Shown piece by piece: positions 24,847 through 35,338 of a stretch of DNA of 43,583 nucleotides. Origin of the DNA: Bacillota bacterium (lineage in GTDB: Bacteria > Bacillota > Clostridia > Christensenellales > UMGS416). Within the stretch, counting starts at the first letter, position 1; the number at the start of each line of letters is the position of its first letter. Location: assembly GCA_023410875.1 (NCBI GenBank), contig JAEYPH010000123.1, forward strand, positions 1-43,583, read 5' to 3'. Under the pieces are notes generated by a model that saw nothing but the letters and a program-made list of their open reading frames with translations, was not told the DNA's origin and ran no database searches. Position numbers and translations under genes: made by a program.

Positions 24847-26352
24847 CTATTTCCTTGGCAGCGCCAGCCCTACGGTCTCCTTCTCGGTGAACGCTGTGCG
24901 TACGGCCAGCAGCAGAACAACCGGAACCGCCATCGTGACCACAGTGACCAAGGGGAAGTTGGCCGCGCTGGGGCCGGCTTGCTCGACGACCACGCGCATC
25001 GCCAACAGCGGATGCAGCATATCCAACTGCATCAGATACAGCATGGACGGCATTGTATCGTTCATGCGCAGCGCCACGACGATGGCCAGCAGCGCCAGCG
25101 CCGGCCGCCACATGCGCCGGAACCATTCCCCATCGGTGCGCACGCCCATGGCCCGGGCCGCGAACACCAGCGCCCATACGCCCATTGTCGAGCCGATGCC
25201 GCTCAGCAGCACCGGGAAATAGGTGTTGACCATACCCCCAAAGCGGAACTGCATGTATTCACCCATGGATACGGGAACCGCGCCCAGCGCCGTCAGCGCC
25301 AGCAGCGCTGCCATGGCGGCCACCCGGGCGGCGGGTTTTGCCGTGACGAGCGGCCGCGCCAGGCAGAAGCACAGCGCCGTGTTGACAGCCGCCCCCACCA
25401 TGGCCAGAACCACATAGAGCGGATAGACTGCCAGATTGCCGGCCAGACCGCTGGCTGCCCCGCTCCGGGCATCCACAGCCAGCACGATGACGCCAACCAG
25501 CGCCGCCGCGCCGGCGGCCAGCAGTGCGCGCGCCCGGTCCTTGCCTGTCGTTGGCGCGGCTTCGGCATTCTCGGGGAACAGCCGCCGCACCAGCGCCGCC
25601 ACAGGGAAGGCCACCGCCGCCAGCAGCACAGCGCGCAGGGCGATGGCTGTCATCGTTGCGGCGGAAGAAATACTGAACGAAGAATCGAAGATTCCCTGGT
25701 TAAAAATAAACCGATCGATGTTATCCCGCATGGCTGAAAGCGGCGACATCTGCCGCAGGAAGGCATAATCCTGCAGGCCCAGAAGGGCAAAGAGGCCCAA
25801 TGCCCCCACTGCGGCGGACAGCATCGGCGCTGCGGCGGAGCGGTTGCCGTGGGCCAGGGCCGCCGTCGTGAGCAGCGCCGCCAGGCCCACATATTTGATG
25901 CCGCACCACAATGCCAGCGCCGCCAGCGACTGCACCGCTGTGCTGGGGAACACGGCAAAGAACGCCTGTGCCCACAGCTCGCCGGGCACCAGGAGTGGTA
26001 CCAGCAGCAGCGTGCACAGCGCGTGCCGCAGCCACCGGACCGGGGCTAGAGCCCGCAGCGCATAACCCAATAGCGAGCCTGCGGCCAGCAGCACAAGAGC
26101 GGAAAGCCCCGAAAACTGCAGTGACCGAAGCGCTGAGACGGCGAAAACCGGCGACTGGGCGAGGAGCTGATAGTAGAGCAGCCCGACAAAGGGGCTGCCA
26201 AGCATTCCTCTGGCAATGTTGTGATCCTGAACGCTCAGAATCCATGTGACGATGGCGGGTATGGCCACCAGCGCGCCGACCGCCAGCAGAGCCAAAATGA
26301 AGGTGAGGGTACCGATGAGAGAGAAAGATCGGCCATTCTGTGAGGTTTGCAT
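24847..26352 (-). CDS. Polytopic membrane protein, fused ABC-permease-like, copy 1
   Basis: A 501-residue protein with about twelve membrane spans. Both halves resemble carbohydrate ABC permeases: the first has a segment R-S-L-Q-F-S-G-L-S-A-L and the second has N-T-Y-F-P-V-L-L-S-G-I-G-S-T-M-G-V and R-M-N-D-T-M-P-S-M-L-Y, the latter resembling the W-N-D-x-x-x-P-L-x-Y region of LplC. The canonical EAA loop is not clear. It ends with E-K-E-T-V-G-L-A-L-P-R-K, identical to copy 2. AAAGGGGACAAAAT precedes ATG 26352. No ATPase or binding protein is adjacent. Membrane nature is certain; transport function is inferred. Confidence 0.75.
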   Translation of the reverse strand: MQTSQNGRSFSLIGTLTFILALLAVGALVAIPAIVTWILSVQDHNIARGMLGSPFVGLLYYQLLAQSPVFAVSALRSLQFSGLSALVLLAAGSLLGYALRALAPVRWLRHALCTLLLVPLLVPGELWAQAFFAVFPSTAVQSLAALALWCGIKYVGLAALLTTAALAHGNRSAAAPMLSAAVGALGLFALLGLQDYAFLRQMSPLSAMRDNIDRFIFNQGIFDSSFSISSAATMTAIALRAVLLAAVAFPVAALVRRLFPENAEAAPTTGKDRARALLAAGAAALVGVIVLAVDARSGAASGLAGNLAVYPLYVVLAMVGAAVNTALCFCLARPLVTAKPAARVAAMAALLALTALGAVPVSMGEYMQFRFGGMVNTYFPVLLSGIGSTMGVWALVFAARAMGVRTDGEWFRRMWRPALALLAIVVALRMNDTMPSMLYLMQLDMLHPLLAMRVVVEQAGPSAANFPLVTVVTMAVPVVLLLAVRTAFTEKETVGLALPRK

Positions 26353-26384
26353 ATTTTGTCCCCTTTCGTTGGTTTTCGCCGGCC

Positions 26385-27905
26385 CTATTTCCTTGGCAGC
26401 GCCAGCCCCACGGTCTCCTTCTCGGTGAACACCGTGCGGACCACCAACAGCAGCGTCGCCGGAACCGCCATCGTGAGCAGGGTGATCAACGCGCTGATCG
26501 CGATTACCGGCACATCACCCATGCTGGCAAGGTCCTTATGCTCCCACATGCCGATGAGCGCCTGCAGCGGGTGCAGCATGCTGGCATTGGAGATGTAAAT
26601 GCTGGATGGCAGCGTATCGTTCATCCGCAGTGCCACGTTCGCGGCCAGCAGGGCCAGCGCTGGACGCCACATGCGCTTAAACCAATCCTCATCGGTGCCC
26701 ACGCCCAGAGCCCTGGCCGCGAACACCAGCGGCCATACACCCATCGTGGAGCCGATGCCGCTCAGCAGCACCGGGAAGTATGTGTTGGTCATGCCCAGCG
26801 AGCGAAATTCCAGATATTCGCCCATCGACACAGGGATGGTACCCAGCGCCGTCAGCAGCAGAAGGGCAGCCGTGATCCTGCGCCGGGCAGGCTGCGCCGT
26901 GGCCACGGGCCGAGCCAGGCAGAAGCACAGCGCCGTGTTGACGATGCCGCCCCCAAAGGCCAGAGCGATGTAGACCGGATACATCGCCATAGCCCTGGGC
27001 AGCATGGGCCAGGCGGGAGTGCCCAGGGATGTGGTAGCCAGCGCCACAGCAACTGCCAGCGCTATGGCACCCGAAGCAAGCAGCGAAAACAGGCGGTCCT
27101 TGGTCGTCGCTTCCGCAGCCACCAAATCAGCAGGGAACAACCGCCGGACCAGCGCCCCCACCGGGAAGGCGACGGCCGCCAGCAGCACCGCGCGTAAGCC
27201 AAGGGCGAGGATGGAAGCTGCCGTTGTCAGTCCAAATCGCGCCTGACCTATGAGTGCAAAGTAAGAAGTCATATCCAGGCTGGTCCGCATCACGGAGTTC
27301 GAGGACAGCCGATGCAAAAATGTGTAGTCCAGCAGCCCCAGCAGGGTGAAAAGCCCCAGAGCCACAACGCCGGCGGACAGCAGCGGCAGCGTGGTTGAGC
27401 GGTTACCATGGCTTAAGGCAGCCGTCGTCAGCAGCGCCGCGAGCCCCACGTACTTCAGCCCACACCACAATGCCAGCGCAGGCAGCGATTGCTCAGCCGT
27501 GGGGGAGAATATGGCGAAGAACGCCTGGGCCCACAGCACGCCGGGTGTAAGCACCGGCAGCAGCAGCGCCGTGCACAGCGCGTGCCGCAGCCACCGCACG
27601 GGCAGCGCCCGCAGCGCATAACCCACCAGCGCGCCCGCCGCGAGCACCACCAGCGCGGATAGCCCTGAGAACAGCAGCGAGTGCACCACCGAGACGGGGA
27701 AGCCCCGCGACTGCAAGAGATACTGATAGTTTTCTGCGCCTGCAAATGTGTTAGCAAAGCCTCTGGACATGTCAATGTCCTGAAAGCTCAGGATCAAAGT
27801 GCCGATGGTGGGGAAGGCAACCAGCACAGCCGCCACGATCAGCGCCGCAGCGAAAGTGAGTTTGCCGATAAAGGAGGAGGTTCGCCCGCTCTGGGATGCC
27901 TGCAT
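26385..27905 (-). CDS. Polytopic membrane protein, fused ABC-permease-like, copy 2
   Basis: A 506-residue tandem paralogue of the next gene downstream: the two share long identical runs such as V-R-W-L-R-H-A-L-C-T and G-L-K/I-K-Y-V-G-L-A-A-L-L-T-T-A-A-L, and the same C-terminus. The N-terminus L-T-F-A-A-A-L-I-V ... F-P-T-I-G-T-L-I-L-S-F-Q-D is more permease-like than in copy 1. It has about twelve spans. GGGGGATTATTGC lies before ATG 27905. The two genes are 32 bp apart and transcribed together. The copies have diverged enough that the duplication is not recent. Confidence 0.75.
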   Translation of the reverse strand: MQASQSGRTSSFIGKLTFAAALIVAAVLVAFPTIGTLILSFQDIDMSRGFANTFAGAENYQYLLQSRGFPVSVVHSLLFSGLSALVVLAAGALVGYALRALPVRWLRHALCTALLLPVLTPGVLWAQAFFAIFSPTAEQSLPALALWCGLKYVGLAALLTTAALSHGNRSTTLPLLSAGVVALGLFTLLGLLDYTFLHRLSSNSVMRTSLDMTSYFALIGQARFGLTTAASILALGLRAVLLAAVAFPVGALVRRLFPADLVAAEATTKDRLFSLLASGAIALAVAVALATTSLGTPAWPMLPRAMAMYPVYIALAFGGGIVNTALCFCLARPVATAQPARRRITAALLLLTALGTIPVSMGEYLEFRSLGMTNTYFPVLLSGIGSTMGVWPLVFAARALGVGTDEDWFKRMWRPALALLAANVALRMNDTLPSSIYISNASMLHPLQALIGMWEHKDLASMGDVPVIAISALITLLTMAVPATLLLVVRTVFTEKETVGLALPRK

Positions 27906-28032
27906 GCAATAATCCCCCTTTGTGTTGCTGATAAGGATGCGGATACACGGGAACGGATATATTTATCATAATAATGATATCATCGAGTGGCAGAGATTAC
28001 CACTATGTTCCGCAAGGACAAGCCGGTCTTCA

Positions 28033-28061
28033 TTGATAAAGCGTAGTGTCCATGGTACGAT
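28033..28061 (+). promoter_or_regulatory. Possible promoter for the zinc-ribbon gene
   Basis: TTGATA (28033-28038), 17 bp, TACGAT (28056-28061), about 28 nt of leader to the start at 28096. The rest of 27906-28095 holds AT-rich sequence with an ATCAT/ATGAT dyad at 27965-27978 and no gene. Confidence 0.45.
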
Positions 28062-28095
28062 GTCGATACGAAAACCATTGCATACGGGAGGCCCC

Positions 28096-28290
28096 ATGAA
28101 GTACGAAAAGCTCATCATCAACAACCGCGAGGCTGCTTGCCCGCTGTGCGGCTGCACGGATTTCACCCAGCAGCAGGCGCAGCTGAACACCGCCGGCATG
28201 ACGCTTCTTGGCCTGGACTGGGCCAACGAGGAGGCCGATTGCTTTGTGTGCCGCGATTGCGGCCATATCCTGTGGTTCAAGCAGGGCTGA
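28096..28290 (+). CDS. Small zinc-ribbon protein
   Basis: A 64-residue protein with two Cys pairs, C-P-L-C-G-C near residue 15 and C-F-V-C-R-D-C-G near residue 50, the layout of a rubredoxin-like zinc knuckle. Between them is an acidic, hydrophobic stretch. Such small proteins are common in Clostridia and lack a known role. ACGGGAGGCCCC precedes the ATG. It ends 12 bp before the leuS promoter. Confidence 0.75.
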   Translation: MKYEKLIINNREAACPLCGCTDFTQQQAQLNTAGMTLLGLDWANEEADCFVCRDCGHILWFKQG

Positions 28291-28302
28291 GCGCTTTTCA
28301 GG

Positions 28303-28331
28303 TTGACAAGGCCCCAAGGCACGCATATAAT
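28303..28331 (+). promoter_or_regulatory. Consensus promoter for the leuS T-box transcript
   Basis: TTGACA (28303-28308), 17 bp, TATAAT (28326-28331): a perfect sigma-A match. Transcription would begin near 28338. Confidence 0.88.
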
Positions 28332-28337
28332 ACGGTA

Positions 28338-28566
28338 ATAAATGACGCGAGGATGGGGAACAAGCCCTCACGAGCCCACGCAGAGAGCCGTCGGATGGTG
28401 CGAGGCGGCAGGGCGGAGGATGGGCGCGCTCACCCCGGAGCAGCCAACCGAACGTTGCATTGTGTAACAAATAGGCTTGGCCGGAGGCTCGACCGATACA
28501 ACGAGTAGGGAACACAAAGGTTCCCGCAAAGAAGGGGCTGAAAGCCCCAAGCAGAGTGGTACCGCG
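28338..28566 (+). promoter_or_regulatory. T-box leader, leucine specific
   Basis: The leader carries the T-box core AGAGTGGTACCGCG at 28553-28566, whose GGTACC-like loop pairs with the CCA end of uncharged tRNA. Stem I lies at about 28370-28450, with CAGAGAGCCG (28381-28390) as its conserved lower part. The expected specifier is CTC at 28429-28431, a leucine codon, which agrees with leuS downstream. Uncharged tRNA-Leu would stabilise the antiterminator and allow read-through. Confidence 0.88.
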
Positions 28567-28568
28567 AG

Positions 28569-28602
28569 CACCATCGCCTCTGGCAGGCGACGGTGTTTTT
28601 TT
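28569..28602 (+). terminator. T-box regulated terminator
   Basis: CACCATCGCCT (28569-28579) pairs with AGGCGACGGTG (28585-28595) with one mismatch, followed by seven T. It is 22 bp before the leuS start. Confidence 0.88.
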
Positions 28603-28624
28603 ATTGTACGAGGAGGCAATCTCT

Positions 28625-31039
28625 ATGGCTATGGACGCGTATTCGCCGCAGGACATCGAGCGCAAGTGGCAGGACACCTGGGAGCGGGAGGGCGTATTCC
28701 GCGCCACCGACGACTTCACCAAGCCCAAGTTCTACGGCTTGATCGAGTTTCCCTATCCCTCGGGCGCGGGGCTGCACGTGGGGCACCCCCGCAGCAACAC
28801 CGCCATGGACATCATCTCCCGCAAGCGGCGCATGGAGGGGTACAACGTGCTCTTCCCCATCGGCTGGGACGCCTTCGGCCTGCCCACGGAGAATTATGCG
28901 ATCAAGAACAACATACAGCCCGCCGTGGTGACCAAGAACAACACGGACCGGTTCCGTACGCAGCTGCAGGCGCTGGGCTTCTCCTTTGACTACAGCCGCG
29001 AGGTCAACACGACCGACCCGGCCTACTTCAAGTGGACCCAGTGGATATTCCTGAAGCTCTTCGAGCACGGCCTGGCCTACAAGCACGAGATGCCCATCAA
29101 CTTCTGCACCGTGTGCAAGGTGGGCCTCTCCAACGAGGAAGTTGTGGACGGCGTGTGCGAGCGCTGCGGTGGCGCCGTGGTGCAGCGGGTCAAGAGCCAG
29201 TGGATGCTGCGCATCACCGACTATGCCCAGAAGCTGCTGGACGGCCTGGACACCGTGGACTTCATCGAGAAGGTCAAGCTGCAGCAGCGCAACTGGATCG
29301 GCCGCTCCGTGGGCGCGGAGATCAACTTCCCCATCGAGGGAACACCGGACGCCATGACGGTGTTCACGACCCGCGCCGACACGATTTTCGGCGCGACCTA
29401 CATGGTGCTCTCCCCGGAGCACCCGCTGCTGGACAAATATAAGGAACGGATTGCCAACTTTGACGAGGTGATTGCCTACCGCCAGGCAGCGGCGGGCAAG
29501 AGCGAGATGGAGCGCACGGAGCTGGCCAAGGACAAGACCGGCGTGCGGCTGTTGGGCTTCCGGGCCGTCAACCCCGCCAACGGGCAGAGCATACCGGTGT
29601 TCATCTCCGACTATGTGCTGATGACCTACGGCACCGGCGCCATCATGGCCGTGCCCGCCCACGACGGCCGCGACTGGGACTTCGCCAAGAAGTTCGGCCT
29701 GCCCATCGTGGAGGTTGTGGCCGGCGGCGCGGATGTGCAGGCCGAGGTTTACTCCGACACCGCCACGGGCACGCTGGTCAATTCCGGCTTCCTGAACGGC
29801 ATGAGCGTGGCGCAGGCCAAGGCAGCCATGGCCGATTGGGTCGTGAAGCAGGGCATCGGCCGGCCCACGGTCAACTATAAGCTGCGGGACTGGGTGTTTT
29901 CCCGCCAGCGCTATTGGGGCGAGCCCATCCCGCTGGTGCGCTGCGAGCACTGCGGCTGGGTGGCGCTGCCCTTTGAGCAGCTGCCGCTGACGCTGCCTGA
30001 GGTCGATGAATTCCGCCCCGGAGAGGACGGCGAATCGCCGCTGGCCGCCATCGAAAGCTGGGTGGCTACGACATGCCCCACCTGCGGCGGCCCCGCCCGG
30101 CGTGAGACCGACACGATGCCCCAGTGGGCGGGCTCGTCGTGGTATTTCTTGCGCTACATCGACCCCCACAATGACGACGAGCTGGCCGCGCAGGAGAAGC
30201 TGAAATACTGGCTGCCCATCGACTGGTACAACGGCGGTATGGAGCACACGACGCTGCACTTGCTGTACAGCCGTTTCTGGCACAAGTTCCTCTATGACAT
30301 CGGCGCGGTTCCCACGGCGGAGCCCTATCAGAAGCGCACCAGCCACGGCATGATACTGGGCGAAAACGGCGAGAAGATGAGCAAGGCCCGCGGCAACGTC
30401 GTGAACCCCGACGACATGGTGCGCGACTTTGGCGCCGACGCCTTCCGCACCTACGAGATGTTCATGGGCGCCTTCGACCAGCCCATACCGTGGTCCACCC
30501 AGGGTGTCAAGGGTTGCCGGCGCTTCCTGGACCGCCTGTGGAAGATGCAGGAGATCGTGCGAGGCGACCGCAACCAGGCGCTTCAGGCCGGGCTGCACCG
30601 CGTGATCAAGAAGGTCGGCGACGACTACGAGGCCATGAAGTTCAACACCGCCATTGCCGCGATGATGTCCTTCGTAAACGACGTGTACGACGCCGGCGCC
30701 ATCGGCCGCGAGGACTTCGCAGCGCTGCTAAAGCTGGTGTCGCCGGTGGCGCCCCACATCGCGGAGGAGATCTGGCAGCGCATGGGCTTTAAGGGCCTTA
30801 TATGCCGGCAGAGCTGGCCGGCCTATGACCCGGCCATGACCGTGGAGCGCACCCGGGAGATCGCCGTGCAGGTCAACGGCAAGGTACGCGGCCGCATCAC
30901 GATAGACGCCGACGCCAGCGAGGACACGATACAATCTCTGGCGCTGGCCGACCCCGCCGTGACCGCCTGGCTGGAGGGCAAGACCGTGGTAAAGGTTATT
31001 GTGGTGCAGGGGAAAATCGTAAACGTGGTTGTGAGGTAA
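28625..31039 (+). CDS. leuS: Leucyl-tRNA synthetase
   Basis: An 804-residue class I synthetase of normal bacterial length that charges tRNA-Leu with leucine. The HIGH-type motif is H51-V-G-H, preceded by F-P-Y-P-S-G-A-G-L. The editing domain (about 220-400) includes T-x-x-A-D-T-I-F-G-A-T and the later G-T-G-A-I-M-A-V-P-A-H-D. The KMSKS-type motif is K584-M-S-K-A. The C-terminal anticodon and tail domain ends in V-V-V-Q-G-K-I-V-N-V-V. AGGAGG at 28611-28616 supports ATG 28625. Controlled by the T-box just upstream. Confidence 0.98.
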   Translation: MAMDAYSPQDIERKWQDTWEREGVFRATDDFTKPKFYGLIEFPYPSGAGLHVGHPRSNTAMDIISRKRRMEGYNVLFPIGWDAFGLPTENYAIKNNIQPAVVTKNNTDRFRTQLQALGFSFDYSREVNTTDPAYFKWTQWIFLKLFEHGLAYKHEMPINFCTVCKVGLSNEEVVDGVCERCGGAVVQRVKSQWMLRITDYAQKLLDGLDTVDFIEKVKLQQRNWIGRSVGAEINFPIEGTPDAMTVFTTRADTIFGATYMVLSPEHPLLDKYKERIANFDEVIAYRQAAAGKSEMERTELAKDKTGVRLLGFRAVNPANGQSIPVFISDYVLMTYGTGAIMAVPAHDGRDWDFAKKFGLPIVEVVAGGADVQAEVYSDTATGTLVNSGFLNGMSVAQAKAAMADWVVKQGIGRPTVNYKLRDWVFSRQRYWGEPIPLVRCEHCGWVALPFEQLPLTLPEVDEFRPGEDGESPLAAIESWVATTCPTCGGPARRETDTMPQWAGSSWYFLRYIDPHNDDELAAQEKLKYWLPIDWYNGGMEHTTLHLLYSRFWHKFLYDIGAVPTAEPYQKRTSHGMILGENGEKMSKARGNVVNPDDMVRDFGADAFRTYEMFMGAFDQPIPWSTQGVKGCRRFLDRLWKMQEIVRGDRNQALQAGLHRVIKKVGDDYEAMKFNTAIAAMMSFVNDVYDAGAIGREDFAALLKLVSPVAPHIAEEIWQRMGFKGLICRQSWPAYDPAMTVERTREIAVQVNGKVRGRITIDADASEDTIQSLALADPAVTAWLEGKTVVKVIVVQGKIVNVVVR

Positions 31040-31046
31040 AGCGGGC

Positions 31047-31072
31047 AGAGGGCGGCCAACAGGCCGCCCTCT
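31047..31072 (+). terminator. Strong hairpin after leuS
   Basis: AGAGGGCGGCC (31047-31057) pairs perfectly with GGCCGCCCTCT (31062-31072) over AACA, 8 bp after the leuS stop. There is no T-run, so termination efficiency is uncertain. Confidence 0.5.
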
Positions 31073-31076
31073 CCAA

Positions 31077-31163
31077 TGTCATCCTGAGCGCAGCGAAGGA
31101 TCCCCTGAGTAAGAACATCATTCACAAGGTGATTCTTCAGGCGCAAGCACCCTCTGAATGACA
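31077..31163. repeat. Dispersed repeat with TGTCAT/ATGACA ends, copy 1
   Basis: It begins TGTCATCCTGAGCGCAGCGA and ends CCCTCTGAATGACA. Inward-facing ends and the GAGCGCAGCGA motif match a widespread class of small non-coding bacterial repeats. The gap 31040-31511 contains this copy, the next one and the promoter at 31409; no gene. Confidence 0.65.
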
Positions 31164-31191
31164 GAACCGGGTGTTGATATCACCTTTGTAC

Positions 31192-31326
31192 TGTCATTCC
31201 GAGCGCAGCGAGGAATCCGGGTCGCTTGGGCGAGCAGCAGCCGCAGGCTGCGGCCAGCCTCCCTGTTAAGCAACGCCGACGTTCTCATAGGGAGATTCTT
31301 CGGGCGCAAGCGCCCTCTGAATGACA
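31192..31326. repeat. Dispersed repeat with TGTCAT/ATGACA ends, copy 2
   Basis: It begins TGTCATTCCGAGCGCAGCGA and ends CCCTCTGAATGACA, longer than copy 1. The sequence CTCTGAATGACAGAACCGGG after the end is shared by both copies, which suggests tandem duplication of element plus flank. Confidence 0.65.
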
Positions 31327-31408
31327 GAACCGGGTGGCGAACGCTCAAAAGAAAGACATAACCAATCCCTAAAGAGTTCGTTGCTTCTTTGGTATTCCAG
31401 CAGTCGGC

Positions 31409-31437
31409 TTGTCTGTGACCCTGTTGTGTATTATAAT
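31409..31437 (+). promoter_or_regulatory. Promoter of the exopolysaccharide operon
   Basis: TTGTCT (31409-31414), 17 bp, TATAAT (31432-31437), about 70 nt upstream of the first gene. A second TTGACA at 31445 lacks a good -10 box. Confidence 0.65.
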
Positions 31438-31511
31438 GTGTTGGTTGACAATACTTTACAAAGATTCCCCGGGGGACGACGACAGCCGCGCCCTGAGGTT
31501 TATCGGACGGT

Positions 31512-33392
<1,881 letters not shown>

Positions 33393-33396
33393 GCCG

Positions 33397-34044
33397 ATGG
33401 ATGCGGCCGCAAAGTTTGGAGTTGGCGGTGAACCATACGTGAAACGCGGACCCTATGTGCGCTTGGTCAAGCCGGTGCTGGACCGGCTGGCGGCGCTGAT
33501 TCTTGTCGTTCTGCTGTGCTGGCTGCTGGCCGCGCTGGCGCTCATCATCAAGATGACCTCGCTGGGGCCGGTGTTCTTCCGGCAGAAGAGGGTCGGGCTG
33601 GGCAAGAGCCATTTTATGATTTTCAAATTCCGCACCATGCGCGCCGACGCCCCCGCCGACGTGCCCACTCATCTGCTGGCCGATCCCCAGAGCCACATCA
33701 CGCCCATCGGCCGCTTTTTGCGGCGCAGCAGCCTGGACGAGCTGCCGCAGCTTTTCAACATTCTGCGCGGGGAGATGAGCTTCATCGGCCCCCGGCCGGC
33801 GCTGTGGAACCAGGACGATCTAATTGCCGAACGGGACCGCTGGGGCGCCAACGATGTGCTGCCCGGCGTAACCGGTTGGGCCCAGGCCAATGGCCGCGAC
33901 GAACTGCCCATCCCCGAGAAGGCCCGTCTGGACGGCTTCTACGCCGGCAGCGCGGGCTTTTGGCTGGATGTGAAAATCCTGTTTTTGACCGCTGTGAACG
34001 TGCTGCGGGCCAAGGGCATCGTGGAGGGCAACACCGGGCGATAA
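33397..34044 (+). CDS. Priming sugar transferase (undecaprenyl-phosphate glycosyl-1-phosphate transferase)
   Basis: A 215-residue bacterial sugar transferase (WcaJ/PglC family). One TM (about 32-55) anchors the catalytic domain, with P-V-F-F-R-Q-K-R-V-G, F-K-F-R-T-M-R, the L-R-R-S-S-L-D-E-L-P-Q-L-F-N motif, G-P-R-P-A and G-V-T-G-W-A-Q. It transfers a sugar-1-phosphate from a nucleotide sugar to the lipid carrier, starting repeat-unit synthesis. The dehydratase product is a likely substrate. GAGGAG overlapping the upstream stop supports ATG 33397. Confidence 0.95.
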   Translation: MDAAAKFGVGGEPYVKRGPYVRLVKPVLDRLAALILVVLLCWLLAALALIIKMTSLGPVFFRQKRVGLGKSHFMIFKFRTMRADAPADVPTHLLADPQSHITPIGRFLRRSSLDELPQLFNILRGEMSFIGPRPALWNQDDLIAERDRWGANDVLPGVTGWAQANGRDELPIPEKARLDGFYAGSAGFWLDVKILFLTAVNVLRAKGIVEGNTGR

Positions 34045-34098
34045 CCGGTGTGCGAAGGAGAAGCATCCATTGAATCGTACAGATAAAAGAGGGTTATT

Positions 34099-35334
34099 AT
34101 GAGCAACTGGCAGACCGTGCGCATGCTGGCCAAGCACTGGCTGTGGATCGTAGCGGCCACCGCGCTGTGCGCCGTGCTGCTGTGGAGTTCCGCGCGGATG
34201 GACCGGCAAGTGAGCTACAGGGCAGCAGCCGCCTTTCTGCTGCTGCCGGCGCAGCAGGGGCCCGCCACCGACCAAGTGCTCAGCGCCAGCCAAAAGGCCG
34301 CGTTGTTCCTGCTGAACACGCCGGAGTTCCGCCAGAGCATGGCTTTGACGCTGGCGCTGCCCAAGGAGCAGATACCTTCCATCACGATGGATGGCGACGC
34401 CGGCGCCATGGCCATCCGCGTGAGCGTGGTTGCCGAAGACGCCCAGAAGGCCAGTGACATCGCCAACGGCGCGATGGATAGCGCCATGGTCGCCATTAAG
34501 GATGTGGGGTTACCGGTGAACCCGCAGATTCTCAGCCGTGCGGCCAATGCCCAACCGATCGAGCCGGTGGACGGCGGCAGGACCCGCGGCGCGCTGGGCG
34601 CTGCGCTGGGCCTCGCCTTGAGCCTGTGCGCATTGCTGCTGCGCTATTATCTGAGCGATACGATCAAGAACGAGCGAGAGGTGCGCGAGTTGCTGGGCCG
34701 CGAAGTGCTGGCCGAGCTGCCCCGGGTGCGCGACAATCAGAGCGTGCCGGTGCACCGCTCGGAGCGGCTGCGGCGGGCCGTGGAGGGCCTGGCCGTGCAC
34801 CTGCGCTATGGCAAAGCTGGAGAAGGCGGCGTCATCGGCGTGACCAGCGCCCGGCGGGACGAAGGCAAGTCTGTGGTGTCGGCGCTGCTGGCCGAGGCGC
34901 TGTGCACCGGCGGGCGCACGGCGCTGCTGGTGGACATGGACTGGACCAACCCCAGCGTGCACAAGCATTACAAGCTGGGCGCCGGCGCGGGCACAGCCGA
35001 TGTGCTGTGCGGCCGCAGCGCGCTGCAGACGGCAGCGCAGCCGGTGTTGGCCGCGCCGGGCTTGAGCGTGCTGGCCGCGGGCAGCGGCCCCTGCGACAGT
35101 GCCGACGCCATGCACAGCCTGATCCGACAGGCCGCCGAAGCTTATGACTTCGTCGTGGTGGACCTGACTGCCGTGGGCAGCCGCGCCGCCGTGACTGCCA
35201 CGGCCCGCCTGCTGGACCGCGTCGTGTTCGTGGCCATGGCCGAGAGCACCACGCTGCAGAACGCTCAACGATCCTTGAAGCTGCTGGACGCCGCCGGCGT
35301 CGCCGTGCGCGGTGTGGCGCTCACCGACGCGTGA
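34099..35334 (+). CDS. Wzz-type chain-length regulator fused to BY-kinase-like ATPase
   Basis: A 411-residue fusion. The first TM (about 12-30) and second TM (about 165-185) enclose a Wzz-like periplasmic domain. The cytoplasmic domain is a P-loop ATPase of the bacterial tyrosine kinase group: Walker A T249-S-A-R-R-D-E-G-K257-S, Walker A' A-L-L-V-D-M-D, Walker B F-V-V-V-D-L. The usual Tyr-rich C-terminal tail is missing, the protein ending A-L-T-D-A, so autophosphorylation may be absent or use other residues. Its job in such operons is to set chain length with the polymerase. Confidence 0.88.
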   Translation: MSNWQTVRMLAKHWLWIVAATALCAVLLWSSARMDRQVSYRAAAAFLLLPAQQGPATDQVLSASQKAALFLLNTPEFRQSMALTLALPKEQIPSITMDGDAGAMAIRVSVVAEDAQKASDIANGAMDSAMVAIKDVGLPVNPQILSRAANAQPIEPVDGGRTRGALGAALGLALSLCALLLRYYLSDTIKNEREVRELLGREVLAELPRVRDNQSVPVHRSERLRRAVEGLAVHLRYGKAGEGGVIGVTSARRDEGKSVVSALLAEALCTGGRTALLVDMDWTNPSVHKHYKLGAGAGTADVLCGRSALQTAAQPVLAAPGLSVLAAGSGPCDSADAMHSLIRQAAEAYDFVVVDLTAVGSRAAVTATARLLDRVVFVAMAESTTLQNAQRSLKLLDAAGVAVRGVALTDA

Positions 35335-35338
35335 CGCC

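Noticed and set aside
31445..31470. Second promoter at TTGACA 31445
   Set aside because: No acceptable -10 box 16-18 bp downstream.
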